NCBI RefSeq assembly: GCF_026262505.1
Contig: NC_067204.1
Location: 2,451,797 to 2,515,796, forward strand
From: Trichomonas vaginalis G3
Lineage: Eukaryota > Parabasalia > Trichomonadida > Trichomonadidae
Direction: 5' to 3'
Length of the DNA stretch: 64,000 nucleotides
A program made the translations under genes and the position numbers. The notes under the pieces were generated by a model, which was not told the origin of the DNA, made no database searches, and was given only the letters and a program-made list of their open reading frames with translations. Position 1 is the stretch's first letter, and the number at the start of each line of letters is the position of its first letter. Below are positions 10,123-20,538 of the stretch, in pieces.

Positions 10123-10825
10123 ATGAGCGAAACAACAACATCTAACATTACAGAAGAAGTCAATGACAATGCCGATGAAAACATTACAGAAGGAGCTAGT
10201 GAAAATATTGACGAGTTCAGTGAGGAAGAAGATATTGAGGACGTCAATGAGAACGTTAGTGGGGAACAAACTCAATGGGAAACATTGAGAAATCATGAAG
10301 ATTATGAGATTTGTACGACATATCCTTTTACTATTCGTCGAAAGAAAAACAAACATATTAAGAGTGAATGCTTAAATAATCATGGTTATATTGAGCTTAG
10401 TTTAAACAACAAAACATTTAAAGCATAGAATTATTGCAGAACAGTGGATTGAAAATCCAAACAATTTGAAAGAAATAGACCATATAAATCATGATAGAAC
10501 GGACAACAGAATCTCAAACCTTCGTTGGTGTTCTAAATCTGAAAACAATAGAAATAAAAGCAAGTATGGCGATATAGTTTATGAGTTCGTTGATGAAATA
10601 TCTGACGAAGCTGTTGAAATAACAGATTATGGTAAGCATTCGTTTGAGTTCTACTACTATGTTGAGAATGAGGACGCATTCTATTATTATACAGGTCTTA
10701 ACTATCGAAAACTTCATATAAACTTTACAAAAACAGGTGCTGCTTATGTTTGTATGATAGATACAGAAAACAAGAGAGTAATCTTATGCATAAACAAATT
10801 CAAACGCTTGTACGGCTTCATGTAG
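10123..10825 (+). pseudogene. HNH endonuclease, left-arm copy (broken)
   Basis: The nucleotide sequence is almost the same as the intact right-arm gene (19746-20450), with the acidic N-terminus, the NUMOD4-like segment, the HNH motif (EIDHINHDRTDNRISNLRW) and the C-terminal X-type domain. It is not open in one frame. It diverges from the primase-helicase gene across a short shared promoter region. Confidence 0.75.
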
Positions 10826-11525
10826 GACAAACATTATTTTTCAACACTAACGCCAACACGTAGGACAAACATTCATGACTAACATTACTGTATAACATAA
10901 ATGTTTGTCATGATTTAATCGTATATGTTTTGTCATGATTTAATCGTATATGTTTTGTCAAGACTTCTTCGTATATGTTTTGTCATGATTTCATCGTATA
11001 TGTTTTGTCATGATTTCATCGTATATGTTTTGTCATGATTTCATCGTATATGTTTTGTCATGATTTCATCGTATATGTTTTGTCAAAACTTCATCGTACA
11101 TGTTTTGTCATGATTTCATCGTAATGAGCGTATATGTTTTGTCATGATTTCATCGTATATGTTTTGTCATGATTTCATCGTATATGTTTTGTCATGATTT
11201 CATCGTATATGTTTTGTCAAAACTTCATCGTACATGTTTTGTCATGATTTCATCGTAATGAGCGTATATGTTTTGTCATGATTTCATCGTATATGTTTTG
11301 TCATGATTTCATCGTATATGTTTTGTCATGATTTCATCGTATATGTTTTGTCAAAACTTCATCGTACATGTTTTGTCATGATTTCATCGTAATGAGCGTA
11401 TATGTTTTGTCATGATTTCATCGTATATGTTTTGTCATGATTTCATCGTATATGTTTTGTCATGATTTCATCGTATATGTTTTGTCAAAACTTCTTCATC
11501 GTAATGAGCGTAAATGTTTTGTGAA

Positions 11526-11749
11526 GAATATAACAACCGCCTGAATTCAGACGGTTGCTTTTTATACAAAATTCACACAGGAAAATTCTTGAGTTTTGGT
11601 TGAAAGAATACGGTCAAGCCAAAAGTGGCTCGACCTCAAAACAAACATTTTATGAGCTTACTAAGGCATTTATGAATGAATTCAAAGGTATTTGCATACA
11701 TCCTGACCTCGTTCATTTTGTTGCTGAATTCAGCAAAAATAATGTTTAG
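11526..11749 (+). pseudogene. KilA-N-like gene fragment, left arm
   Basis: The fragment encodes EILEFWLKEYG-type sequence followed by TSKQ.FYELTKAFMNEFKG and IHPDLVHFVAEFSKNN. The closing part resembles a KilA-N core (HPDLV/HRLLV..VA). Copies lie at 18667-18894 (mirror) and 31262-31483 (Maverick). Its end, GCTGAATTCAGCAAAAATAA, is the usual left border of AGATCT modules. Confidence 0.5.
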
Positions 11750-12092
11750 GGTAGATGGTTTTTAGGTGTCACTACGTCACCATGTGCTACCAGGTTAATT
11801 AACTTCTCTTAAAATTACTGACAACATGACATTTTGACAACAGTCCAGGAAATAAACTTCATCGTATATGTTTTGTCAAGGTTTCTTCGTAAATGTTTTG
11901 TCAAGGTTTCATCGTATATGTTTTGTCATGATTTCATCGTACATGTTTTGTCATGATTTAATCGTATATGTTTTTGTCATGATTTAATCGTATATGTTTT
12001 GTCAAACATGAACGTAAATGTTTTGTCAAACATGAACGTAAATGTTTTGTCATGACTTCTTCGTAATGAGTGTAAATGATTTCATATAATTG

Positions 12093-12187
12093 CTTACCTC
12101 GGAAAACCGAGAGAAGAGATTCCATATGAAAATCGCAAGAATTTGGCTCCTGGTTTGAAATATTATTATGTTCATAGACTTCTTCGT
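12093..12187 (+). pseudogene. KilA-N gene fragment, left arm
   Basis: About 95 bp encodes LGKPREEIPYENRKN, then LAPGLKYYYVHRLL, which aligns with SGSPKLYENREKLPNGLRGY and YVHRLLVN of the Maverick KilA-N protein (35071-35874). It is an orphan piece between 25-bp iterons. The inverted copy is at 18334-18433. Confidence 0.65.
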
Positions 12188-12404
12188 ATATGTTTTGTCA
12201 AACATGAACGTATATGTTTTGTCATGATTTCATCGTAAATGTTTTGTCAAGGTTTCTTCGTATATGTTTTGTCAAGACTTCTTCGTATATGTTTTGTCAT
12301 GATTTCATCGTATATGTTTTGTCATGATTTTATCGTAAATGATTTGTCAAGATTTCATCGTAATGAGTGTAAATGAACCAAAAATAATGTTTACATTCAT
12401 GTTT

Positions 12405-13250
12405 GACAACAACACAGGAGGATGGCAGTTATGAATTATTTTTGAAGAACTGAAGGGGTCACCAGGTCACCAGGTCATTTAACTTTTCTGAAAAAATGAG
12501 ACAACATGACATTTTGACAACAACACAGGAGGATGGCAGTTATGAATTATTTTTGAAGAACTGAAGGTGCTACCATGTTACCATGTGCTACCAGGTTAAT
12601 GAACTTCTCTGAAAAAGTGTGACAACATGACATTTTGACAACAACACAGGAGGATGGCAGTTATGAATTATTTTTGAAGAACTGAAGGTGCTACCATGTT
12701 ACCATGTGCTACCAGGTTAATGAACTTCTCTGAAAAAGTGTGACAACATGACATTTTGACAACAACACAGGAGGATGGCAGTTATGAATTATTTTTGAAG
12801 AACTGAAGGGGTCACCAGGTCACCATGTGTCACCAGGTAATTTAACTTCTCTGAAAAAATGAGACAACATGACATTTTGACAACACAGCAGGGGAAGGCA
12901 GTTATGAATTATTTTTGAAGAACTGAAGGTGTCACTACGTCACCATGTGTCACCAGGTAATTTAACTTCTCTGAAAAAATGAGACAACATGACATTTTGA
13001 CAACACAGCAGGGGAAGGCAGTTATGAATTATTTTTGAAGAACTGAAGGTGTCACTACGTCACCATGTGTCACCAGGTAATTTAACTTCTCTGAAAAAAT
13101 GAGACAACATGACATTTTGACAACACAGCAGGGGAAGGCAGTTATGAATTATTTTTGAAGAACTGAAGGTGTCACTACGTCACCATGTGTCACCAGGTAA
13201 TTTAACTTCTCTGAAAAAATGAGACAACATGACATTTTGACAACAACACA
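12405..13250. repeat. tandem 119-bp units, left arm (first block)
   Basis: About seven units share ACATGACATTTTGACAACA, then CAGTTATGAATTATTTTTG. Within each unit a cluster of short sites is either of GCTACC/GTTACC type or of GTCACC type, and all sites in one unit change together. Three related units lie at 13775-14135 and about four at 17600-18105. Confidence 0.85.
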
Positions 13251-13774
13251 GGAAATAAATGTTTACGTAAATGTTTTGTCATGATTTCTTCATCGTAATG
13301 AGCGTAAATGACCCAAAAATAATGTTTAGGTGAAGAGGTGAGATCTCACCTCTTTTCTCACCTCATGAATTTTCATGATTTCTTCGTAAATGATTTGTCA
13401 AACATGAACGTAAATGTTTTGTCATGATTTCTTCATCGTAATGAGTGTAAATGTTTTGTCGAAACTTCATCGTACATGTTTTGTCATGATTTCATCGTAA
13501 ATGTTTTGTCAAACATGAACGTAAATGTTTTGTCAAACATGAACGTAAATGTTTTGTCAAAACTTCATCGTACATGTTTTGTCATGATTTCTTCATCGTA
13601 ATGAACGCATATGCTTTGTCAAACATGAGTGTAAATGATTTGTCATGATTTCTTCATCGTAATGAGCGTATATGTTTTGTCATGACTTCTTCATCGTACA
13701 TGTTTTGTCATGATTTCTTCATCGTAATGAGCGTATATGACCCAAAAATAATGTTTAGGGTAGATGGTTTTTAG

Positions 13775-14135
13775 GTTATTCAATAATGACTTATTTTTGA
13801 AGAACTGAAGGTGCTACCATGTTACCATGTGCTACCAGGTCATTTAACTTCTCTGAAAAAATGAGACAACATGACATTTTGACAACAACACAGGAGGAAG
13901 GCAGTTATGACTTATTTTTGAAGAACTGAGGGTGCTACCATGTTACCATGTGCTACCAGGTTAATGAACTTCTCTGAAAAAATGAGACAACATGACATTT
14001 TGACAACAACACAGGAGGAAGGCAGTTATGACTTATTTTTGAAGAACTGAGGGTGCTACCATGTTACCATGTGCTACCAGGTTAATGAACTTCTCTGAAA
14101 AAATGAGACAACATGACATTTTGACAACAGTCCAG
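13775..14135. repeat. tandem 119-bp units, left arm (second block)
   Basis: Three units of the same family, all with the GCTACC/GTTACC type of site cluster, placed between 25-bp iteron blocks. Confidence 0.85.
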
Positions 14136-15129
14136 GAAATAAACTTCATCGTATATGTTTTGTCATGATTTCTTCATCGTATATGTTTTGTCATGATTTC
14201 ATCGAAACTAAACGTATATGTTTTGTCAAGACTTCTTCGTATATGTTTTGTCATGACTTCTTCATCGTAAATGTTTTGTCATGACTTCTTCATCGTAATG
14301 AACGTAAATGACCCAAAAATAATGTTTAGGGTAGATGGTTAGATCTAACCTCATTTCTACCCTCATTGAATTTTCATGATTTCTTCATCGTAATGAGCGT
14401 ATATGCTTTGTCATGATTTCATCGTAATGAGCGTATATGCTTTGTCAAGACTTCTTCATCGTAATGAGCGTATATGCTTTGTCATGATTTCTTCATCGTA
14501 CATGTTTTGTCGAAACTTCATCGTACATGTTTTGTCGAAACTTCATCGTACATGTTTTGTCATGATTTCATCGTATATGTTTTGTCAAGATTTCATCGTA
14601 ATGAGCGTATATTCTTTGTCAAACATGAGCGTATATGTTTTGTCATGATTTCTTCATCGTATATGTTTTGTCATGACTTCTTCATCGTAATGAGCGTATA
14701 TGCTTTGTCAAACATGAACGTAAATGATCCAAAAAATAATGTTTAGGGTAGATGGTTAGATCTAACCTCATTTCTACCCTCATGAATTTTCATACGGAAT
14801 CTCTTCGTAAATGTTTTGTCATGATTTCTTCATCGTAATGAGTGTAAATGTTTTGTCGAAACTTCATCGTACATGTTTTGTCGAAACTTCTTCATCGTAA
14901 TGAGTGTATATGTTTTGTCATGACTTCTTCATCGTAATGAGTGTAAATGTTTTGTCAAACATGAGCGTAAATGATCCAAAAAATAATGTTTAGGGTAGAT
15001 GGTTAGATCTAACCTCATTTCTACCCTCATTTCTACCCTCATGAATTTTCATACGGAATCTCTTCGTATATGTTTTGTCATGATTTCTTCATCGTAATGA
15101 GTGTAAATGACCCAAAAATAATGTTTATG

Positions 15130-15420
15130 TTAGAATGTTAGATCTAACACCTTTTCTAACATGTTTTCTAACATGGAGGATTTCATTAGATATACACATT
15201 CTTCCTTCATTTCATTCTATACACAATTTACATCATAGACGATTTAATAGATATAATACTTTACTGTTTCATCTGATATACACATTATTTAGTGAAAGTA
15301 TCCTAAAAATATTTGATGGACTTTAACTAAAATAATGTTTAGGGAAGAATGTGTATATCTAATGAAATCCTCCATGTTAGAAAACATGTTAGAAAAGGTG
15401 TTAGATCTAACATTCTAACA
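15130..15420. repeat. centre of the palindrome with 137-bp loop
   Basis: The arms meet at 15205 and 15343. The intervening 137 bp is unique AT-rich DNA without a gene. Immediately outside the loop each arm has an AGATCT module of GTTAGA type (centres 15140 and 15403). A short asymmetric loop between long arms is what results when a hairpin-ended linear molecule is copied into a head-to-head dimer. Confidence 0.85.
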
Positions 15421-16436
15421 TAAACATTATTTTTGGGTCATTTACACTCATTACGATGAAGAAATCATGACAAAACATATACGAAGAGATTCCGTATGAA
15501 AATTCATGAGGGTAGAAATGAGGGTAGAAATGAGGTTAGATCTAACCATCTACCCTAAACATTATTTTTTGGATCATTTACGCTCATGTTTGACAAAACA
15601 TTTACACTCATTACGATGAAGAAGTCATGACAAAACATGTACGATGAAGAAATCATGACAAAACATGTACGATGAAGAAATCATGACAAAACATTTACGA
15701 TGAAGAAATCATGACAAAACATTTACGATGAAGAAATCATGACAAAGCATATACACTCATTACGATGAAGAAGTTTCGACAAAACATGTACGATGAAGTT
15801 TCGACAAAACATTTACACTCATTACGATGAAGAAATCATGACAAAACATTTACGAAGAGATTCCGTATGAAAATTCATGAGGGTAGAAATGAGGTTAGAT
15901 CTAACCATCTACCCTAAACATTATTTTTTGGATCATTTACGTTCATGTTTGACAAAGCATATACGCTCATTACGATGAAGAAGTCATGACAAAACATATA
16001 CGATGAAGAAGTCTTGACAAAACATTTACGCTCATGTTTGACAAAGCATATACGCTCATTACGATGAAATCTTGACAAAACATATACGATGAAATCATGA
16101 CAAAACATGTACGATGAAGTTTCGACAAAACATGTACGATGAAGTTTCGACAAAACATGTACGATGAAGAAATCATGACAAAGCATATACGCTCATTACG
16201 ATGAAGAAATCATGACAAAACATATATGAAGAAGTCTTGACAAAGCATATACGCTCATTACGATGAAGAAATCATGACAAAACATGTACGATGAAATCAT
16301 GACAAAACATTTACACTCATTACGATGAAGAAGTCTTGACAAAACATTTACGCTCATTCCGATGAAGAAGTCATGACAAAGCATATACGTTCATGTTTGA
16401 CAAAGCATATACGATGAAGAAGTCATGAAAATTCAT

Positions 16437-16480
16437 GAGGTGAGAAAAGAGGTGAGATCTAACATTCTAACATAAACATT
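16437..16480. repeat. chimaeric AGATCT module
   Basis: The left half is of GGTGA type (GAGGTGAG) and the right half of GTTAGA type (CTAACATTCTAACA), joined exactly at the central AGATCT (16455-16460). Pure modules of both types occur nearby. This suggests exchange at the central palindrome. Confidence 0.8.
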
Positions 16481-17599
16481 ATTTTTGGATCATTTACGCT
16501 CATTACGATGAAGTCATGACAAAACATATACGAAGAAGTTTCGACAAAACATGTACGATGAAATCATGACAAAACATGTACGCTCATTACGATGAAGAAG
16601 TCTTGACAAAACATTTACGCTCATTCCGATGAAGAAATCATGACAAAACATTTACGCTCATTACGATGAAATCATGACACATCATTTACGTTCATGTTTG
16701 ACAAAGCATATACGCTGAAATCATGACAAAACATTTACGTTCATGTTTGACAAAACATAAACGAAGAAATCATGACAAAACATATACGATGAAATCATGA
16801 CAAAACATGTACGCTCATTACGATGAAGAAGTCTTGACAAAACATTTACGCTCATTCCGATGAAGAAGTCATGACAAAGCATATACGATGAAGTTTTGAC
16901 AAATCATTTACGTTCATGTTTGACAAAACATAAACGAAGAAATCATGACAAAGCATATACGATGAAATCATGACAAAACATAAACGAAGAAATCATGACA
17001 AAACATTTACACTCATTACGATGAAGAAGTTTCGACAAAGCATATACGTTCATGTTTGACAAAGCATATACGATGAAATCATGACAAATCATTTACGTTC
17101 ATGTTTGACAAAGCATATACGTTCATTACGATGAAGAAGTCATGACAAAACATGTACGAAGAAGTCATGACAAAACATATACGATGAAGTTTTGACAAAT
17201 CATTTACGTTCATGTTTGACAAAGCATATACGATGAAATCATGATAAAACATTTACGTTCATGTTTGACAAATCATTTACGTTCATGTTTGACAAAGCAT
17301 ATACGCTCATTACGATGAAGAAGTCATGAAAATTCATGAGGTGAGAAAAGAGGTGAGAAAAGAGGTGAGAAAAGAGGTGAGATCTCACCTCTTCACCTAA
17401 AATATATTTTTGTCTGATTTACGCTCATTACGATGAAGTCATGACAAAACATATACGTTCATGTTTGACAAATCATTTACGAAGAAATCATGAAAATTCA
17501 ATGAGGTGAGAAAAGAGGTGAGATCTCACCTCTTCACCTAAACATTATTTTTGGGTCATTTACGCTCATTACGATGAAATCATGACAAAACATTTACGT

Positions 17600-18105
17600 A
17601 AACATTTATTTCCTGTGTTGTTGTCAAAATGTCATGTTGTCTCATTTTTTCAGAGAAGTTCATTAACCTGGTAGCACATGGTAACATGGTAGCACCTTCA
17701 GTTCTTCAAAAATAATTCATAACTGCCATCCTCCTGTGTTGTTGTCAAAATGTCATGTTGTCTCATTTTTTCAGAGAAGTTCATTAACCTGGTAGCACAT
17801 GGTAACATGGTAGCACCTTCAGTTCTTCAAAAATAATTCATAACTGCCATCCTCCTGTGTTGTTGTCAAAATGTCATGTTGTCTCATTTTTTCAGAAAAG
17901 TTAAATGACCTGGTGACCTGGTGACCCCTTCAGTTCTTCAAAAATAATTCATAACTGCCATCCTCCTGTGTTGTTGTCAAAATGTCATGTTGTCACACTT
18001 TTTCAGAGAAGTTCATTAACCTGGTAGCACATGGTAACATGGTAGCACCTTCAGTTCTTCAAAAATAATTCATAACTGCCATCCTCCTGTGTTGTTGTCA
18101 AACAT
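17600..18105. repeat. tandem 119-bp units, right arm
   Basis: About four units in inverted orientation relative to the left arm, against about ten there. One unit has the GTCACC-type site cluster and the others the GCTACC/GTTACC type. Confidence 0.85.
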
Positions 18106-18333
18106 GAACGTAAACATTATTTTTGGTTCATTTACACTCATTACGATGAAATCTTGACAAAACATATACGATGAAATCATGACAAAACATGTACGATGAA
18201 ATCATGACAAAACATATACGTTTAGTTTCGATGAAATCATCATGACAAAGCATATACGATGAAATCATGACAAAACATGTACGATGAAATCATGACAAAA
18301 CATATACGCTCATGTTTGACAAAACATATACGA

Positions 18334-18433
18334 TGAAGTCTATGAACATAATAATATTTCAAACCAGGAGCCAAATTCTTGCGATTTTCATATGGAATCT
18401 CTTCTCTCGGTTTTCCGAGGTAAGCAATTATAT
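18334..18433 (-). pseudogene. KilA-N gene fragment, right arm
   Basis: Inverted copy of the fragment at 12093-12187, again encoding a YENRKN...YYVHRLL core. It lies between 25-bp iterons. Confidence 0.6.
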
Positions 18434-18666
18434 GAAATCATTTACACTCATTACGATGAAGTTTCGACAAAACATGTACGATGAAGTTTCGACAAAACAT
18501 ATACGATGAAGTCATGACAAAACATTTACGATGAAATCATGACAAAACATTTACGATGAAGTTTATTTCCTGGACTGTTGTCTAAATGTCATGTTGTCAG
18601 TAATTTTAAGAGAAGTTAATTAACCTGGTGACATGGTGACGTAGTGACACCTAAAAACCATCTACC

Positions 18667-18894
18667 CTAAACATTATTTTTGCTGAATTCAACAACAAAA
18701 TGAACGAGGTCAGGATGTATGCAAATACCTTTGAATTCATTCATAAATGCCTTAGTAAGCTCATAAAATGCTTGTTTTGAGGTTGAGCCACTTTTGGCTC
18801 GACCGTATTCTTTCAACCAAAACTCAAGAATTTCCTGCATGAATTTTGTATAAAAAGCAACCGTCTGAATTCCGGCGGTTGTTATATTCTTCAC
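18667..18894 (-). pseudogene. KilA-N-like gene fragment, right arm
   Basis: Mirror of 11526-11749. It encodes KFMQEILEFWLKEYG, then FYELTKAFMNEFKG and IHPDLVHFVVEFSKNN. It is a 75-codon open stretch without the rest of a KilA-N protein, set between iteron blocks. Confidence 0.5.
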
Positions 18895-19745
18895 AAAACA
18901 TTTACGTTCATTACGATGAAATCATGACAAAACATAAACGAAGAAGTTTTGACAAAACATAAACGAAGAAATCATGACAAAACATATACGATGAAATCAT
19001 GACAAAACATATACGATGAAGTCATGACAAAACATATACGATGAAATCATGACAAAACATATACGCTCATTACGATGAAATCATGACAAAACATGTACGA
19101 TGAAGTTTTGACAAAACATATACGATGAAATCATGACAAAACATATACGATGAAATCATGACAAAACATATACGATGAAATCATGACAAAACATATACGC
19201 TCATTACGATGAAATCATGACAAAACATGTACGATGAAGTTTGACAAAACATATACGATGAAATCATGACAAAACATATACGATGAAATCATGACAAAAC
19301 ATATACGATGAAATCATGACAAAACATATACGCTCATTACGATGAAATCATGACAAAACATGTACGATGAAGTTTTGACAAAACATATACGATGAAATCA
19401 TGACAAAACATATACGATGAAATCATGACAAAACATATACGATGAAATCATGACAAAACATATACGCTCATTACGATGAAATCATGACAAAACATGTACG
19501 ATGAAGTTTTGACAAAACATATACGATGAAATCATGACAAAACATATACGATGAAATCATGACAAAACATATACGATGAAATCATGACAAAACATATACG
19601 AAGAAGTCTTGACAAAACATATACGATTAAATCATGACAAAACATATACGATTAAATCATGACAAATCATTTATGTTATACAGTAATGTTAGTCATGAAT
19701 GTTTGTCCTACGTGTTGGCGTTAGTGTTGAAAAATAATGTTTGTC

Positions 19746-20450
19746 CTACATGAAGCCGTACAAGCGTTTGAATTTGTTTATGCATAAGATTACTCTCTTG
19801 TTTTCTGTATCTATCATACAAACATAAGCAGCACCTGTTTTTGTAAAGTTTATATGAAGTTTTCGATAGTTAAGACCTGTATAATAATAGAATGCGTCCT
19901 CATTCTCAACATAGTAGTAGAACTCAAACGAATGCTTACCATAATCTGTTATTTCAACAGCTTCGTCAGATATTTCATCAACGAACTCATAAACTATATC
20001 GCCATACTTGCTTTTATTTCTATTGTTTTCAGATTTAGAACACCAACGAAGGTTTGAGATTCTGTTGTCCGTTCTATCATGATTTATATGGTCTATTTCT
20101 TTCAAATTGTTTGGATTTTCAATCCACTGTTCTGCAATAATTCTATGCTTTAAATGCGTTTTGTTGTTTAAACTAAGCTCAATATAACCATGATTATTTA
20201 AGCATTCACTCTTAATATGTTTGTTTTTCTTTCGACGAATAGTAAAAGGATATGTCGTACAAATCTCATAATCTTCATGATTTCTCAATGTTTCCCATTG
20301 AGTTTGTTCCCCACTAACGTTCTCATTGACGTCCTCAATATCTTCTTCCTCACTGAACTCGTCAATATTTTCACTAGCTCCTTCTGTAATATTTTCATCG
20401 GCATTGTCATTGACTTCTTCTGTAATGTTAGATGTTGTTGTTTCGCTCAT
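19746..20450 (-). CDS. HNH endonuclease with NUMOD4-like domain, right arm
   Basis: This 234-residue protein is predicted to cut DNA. Residues 1-50 are acidic. Residues 51-85 (WETLRNHEDYEI...FTIRRKK) resemble NUMOD4, a DNA-reading module of phage homing endonucleases. Residues 101-145 (HRIIAEQWIENP, EIDHINHDRTDNRISNLRW) match the HNH_3 nuclease fold, with D120-H121 as the metal-site pair. Residues 166-234 match the free-standing small proteins X at 6077-6361 and 24105-24431. It is divergently transcribed from the primase-helicase, with starts about 88 bp apart. A role in invading Mavericks, as homing endonucleases do, is inferred. It is the only intact copy; the left-arm one is broken. Confidence 0.82.
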   Translation of the reverse strand: MSETTTSNITEEVNDNADENITEGASENIDEFSEEEDIEDVNENVSGEQTQWETLRNHEDYEICTTYPFTIRRKKNKHIKSECLNNHGYIELSLNNKTHLKHRIIAEQWIENPNNLKEIDHINHDRTDNRISNLRWCSKSENNRNKSKYGDIVYEFVDEISDEAVEITDYGKHSFEFYYYVENEDAFYYYTGLNYRKLHINFTKTGAAYVCMIDTENKRVILCINKFKRLYGFM

Positions 20451-20538
20451 GTTCTTTCACTAATGTTAAAAAGTTATGTTGTACGAATTTTGAACAGAAT
20501 TTAGAGCAGTTATGAAACAATGAAGTACTTTTACGCTA

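Larger units (their letters stand above)
10880..15120. repeat. 25-bp iteron arrays and mixed repeats, left arm
   Basis: Many tandem copies of a 25-bp unit with core TTTTGTCATGATTTCATCG. Near 10990-11480 five units plus a 10-bp insert (AATGAGCGTA) form a higher-order repeat of about 135 bp. Other 25-bp blocks lie near 11855-12090, 12175-12375, 13260-13745, 14140-14320, 14380-14740, 14800-14980 and 15060-15115. Between them are 119-bp units, AGATCT modules (centres 13341, 14341, 14758, 15005) and KilA-N gene fragments. No protein-coding gene is supported. Iterons of this density suit a replication origin or maintenance region. Confidence 0.85.
5846..15205. repeat. left arm of the giant palindrome
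   Basis: This arm is the inverted counterpart of 15343-24613. Genes are nearly identical between arms, except the outermost small gene (6077-6361 against 24105-24431), which is only distantly related. The tandem-repeat blocks differ in copy number and order. Confidence 0.9.
15430..19680. repeat. 25-bp iteron arrays and mixed repeats, right arm
   Basis: Inverted counterpart of the left iteron region with different copy numbers. It includes a long block near 18895-19680 with the same 135-bp higher-order period (CGCTCATTACG markers near 19070, 19199, 19331, 19464). AGATCT modules are centred at 15403, 15538, 15897, 16455, 17380 and 17521, and 119-bp units lie at 17600-18105. Short Met-Ser-Val-Tyr-Ala-Leu-Ser peptides translated from it are repeat artefacts. 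Confidence 0.85.

Noticed and set aside
14403-14746. Open frames encoding MSVYALSRLLHRNER-type peptides in the iteron regions
   Set aside because: They are translations of 25-bp repeats in several frames on both strands with no consistent start or leader.
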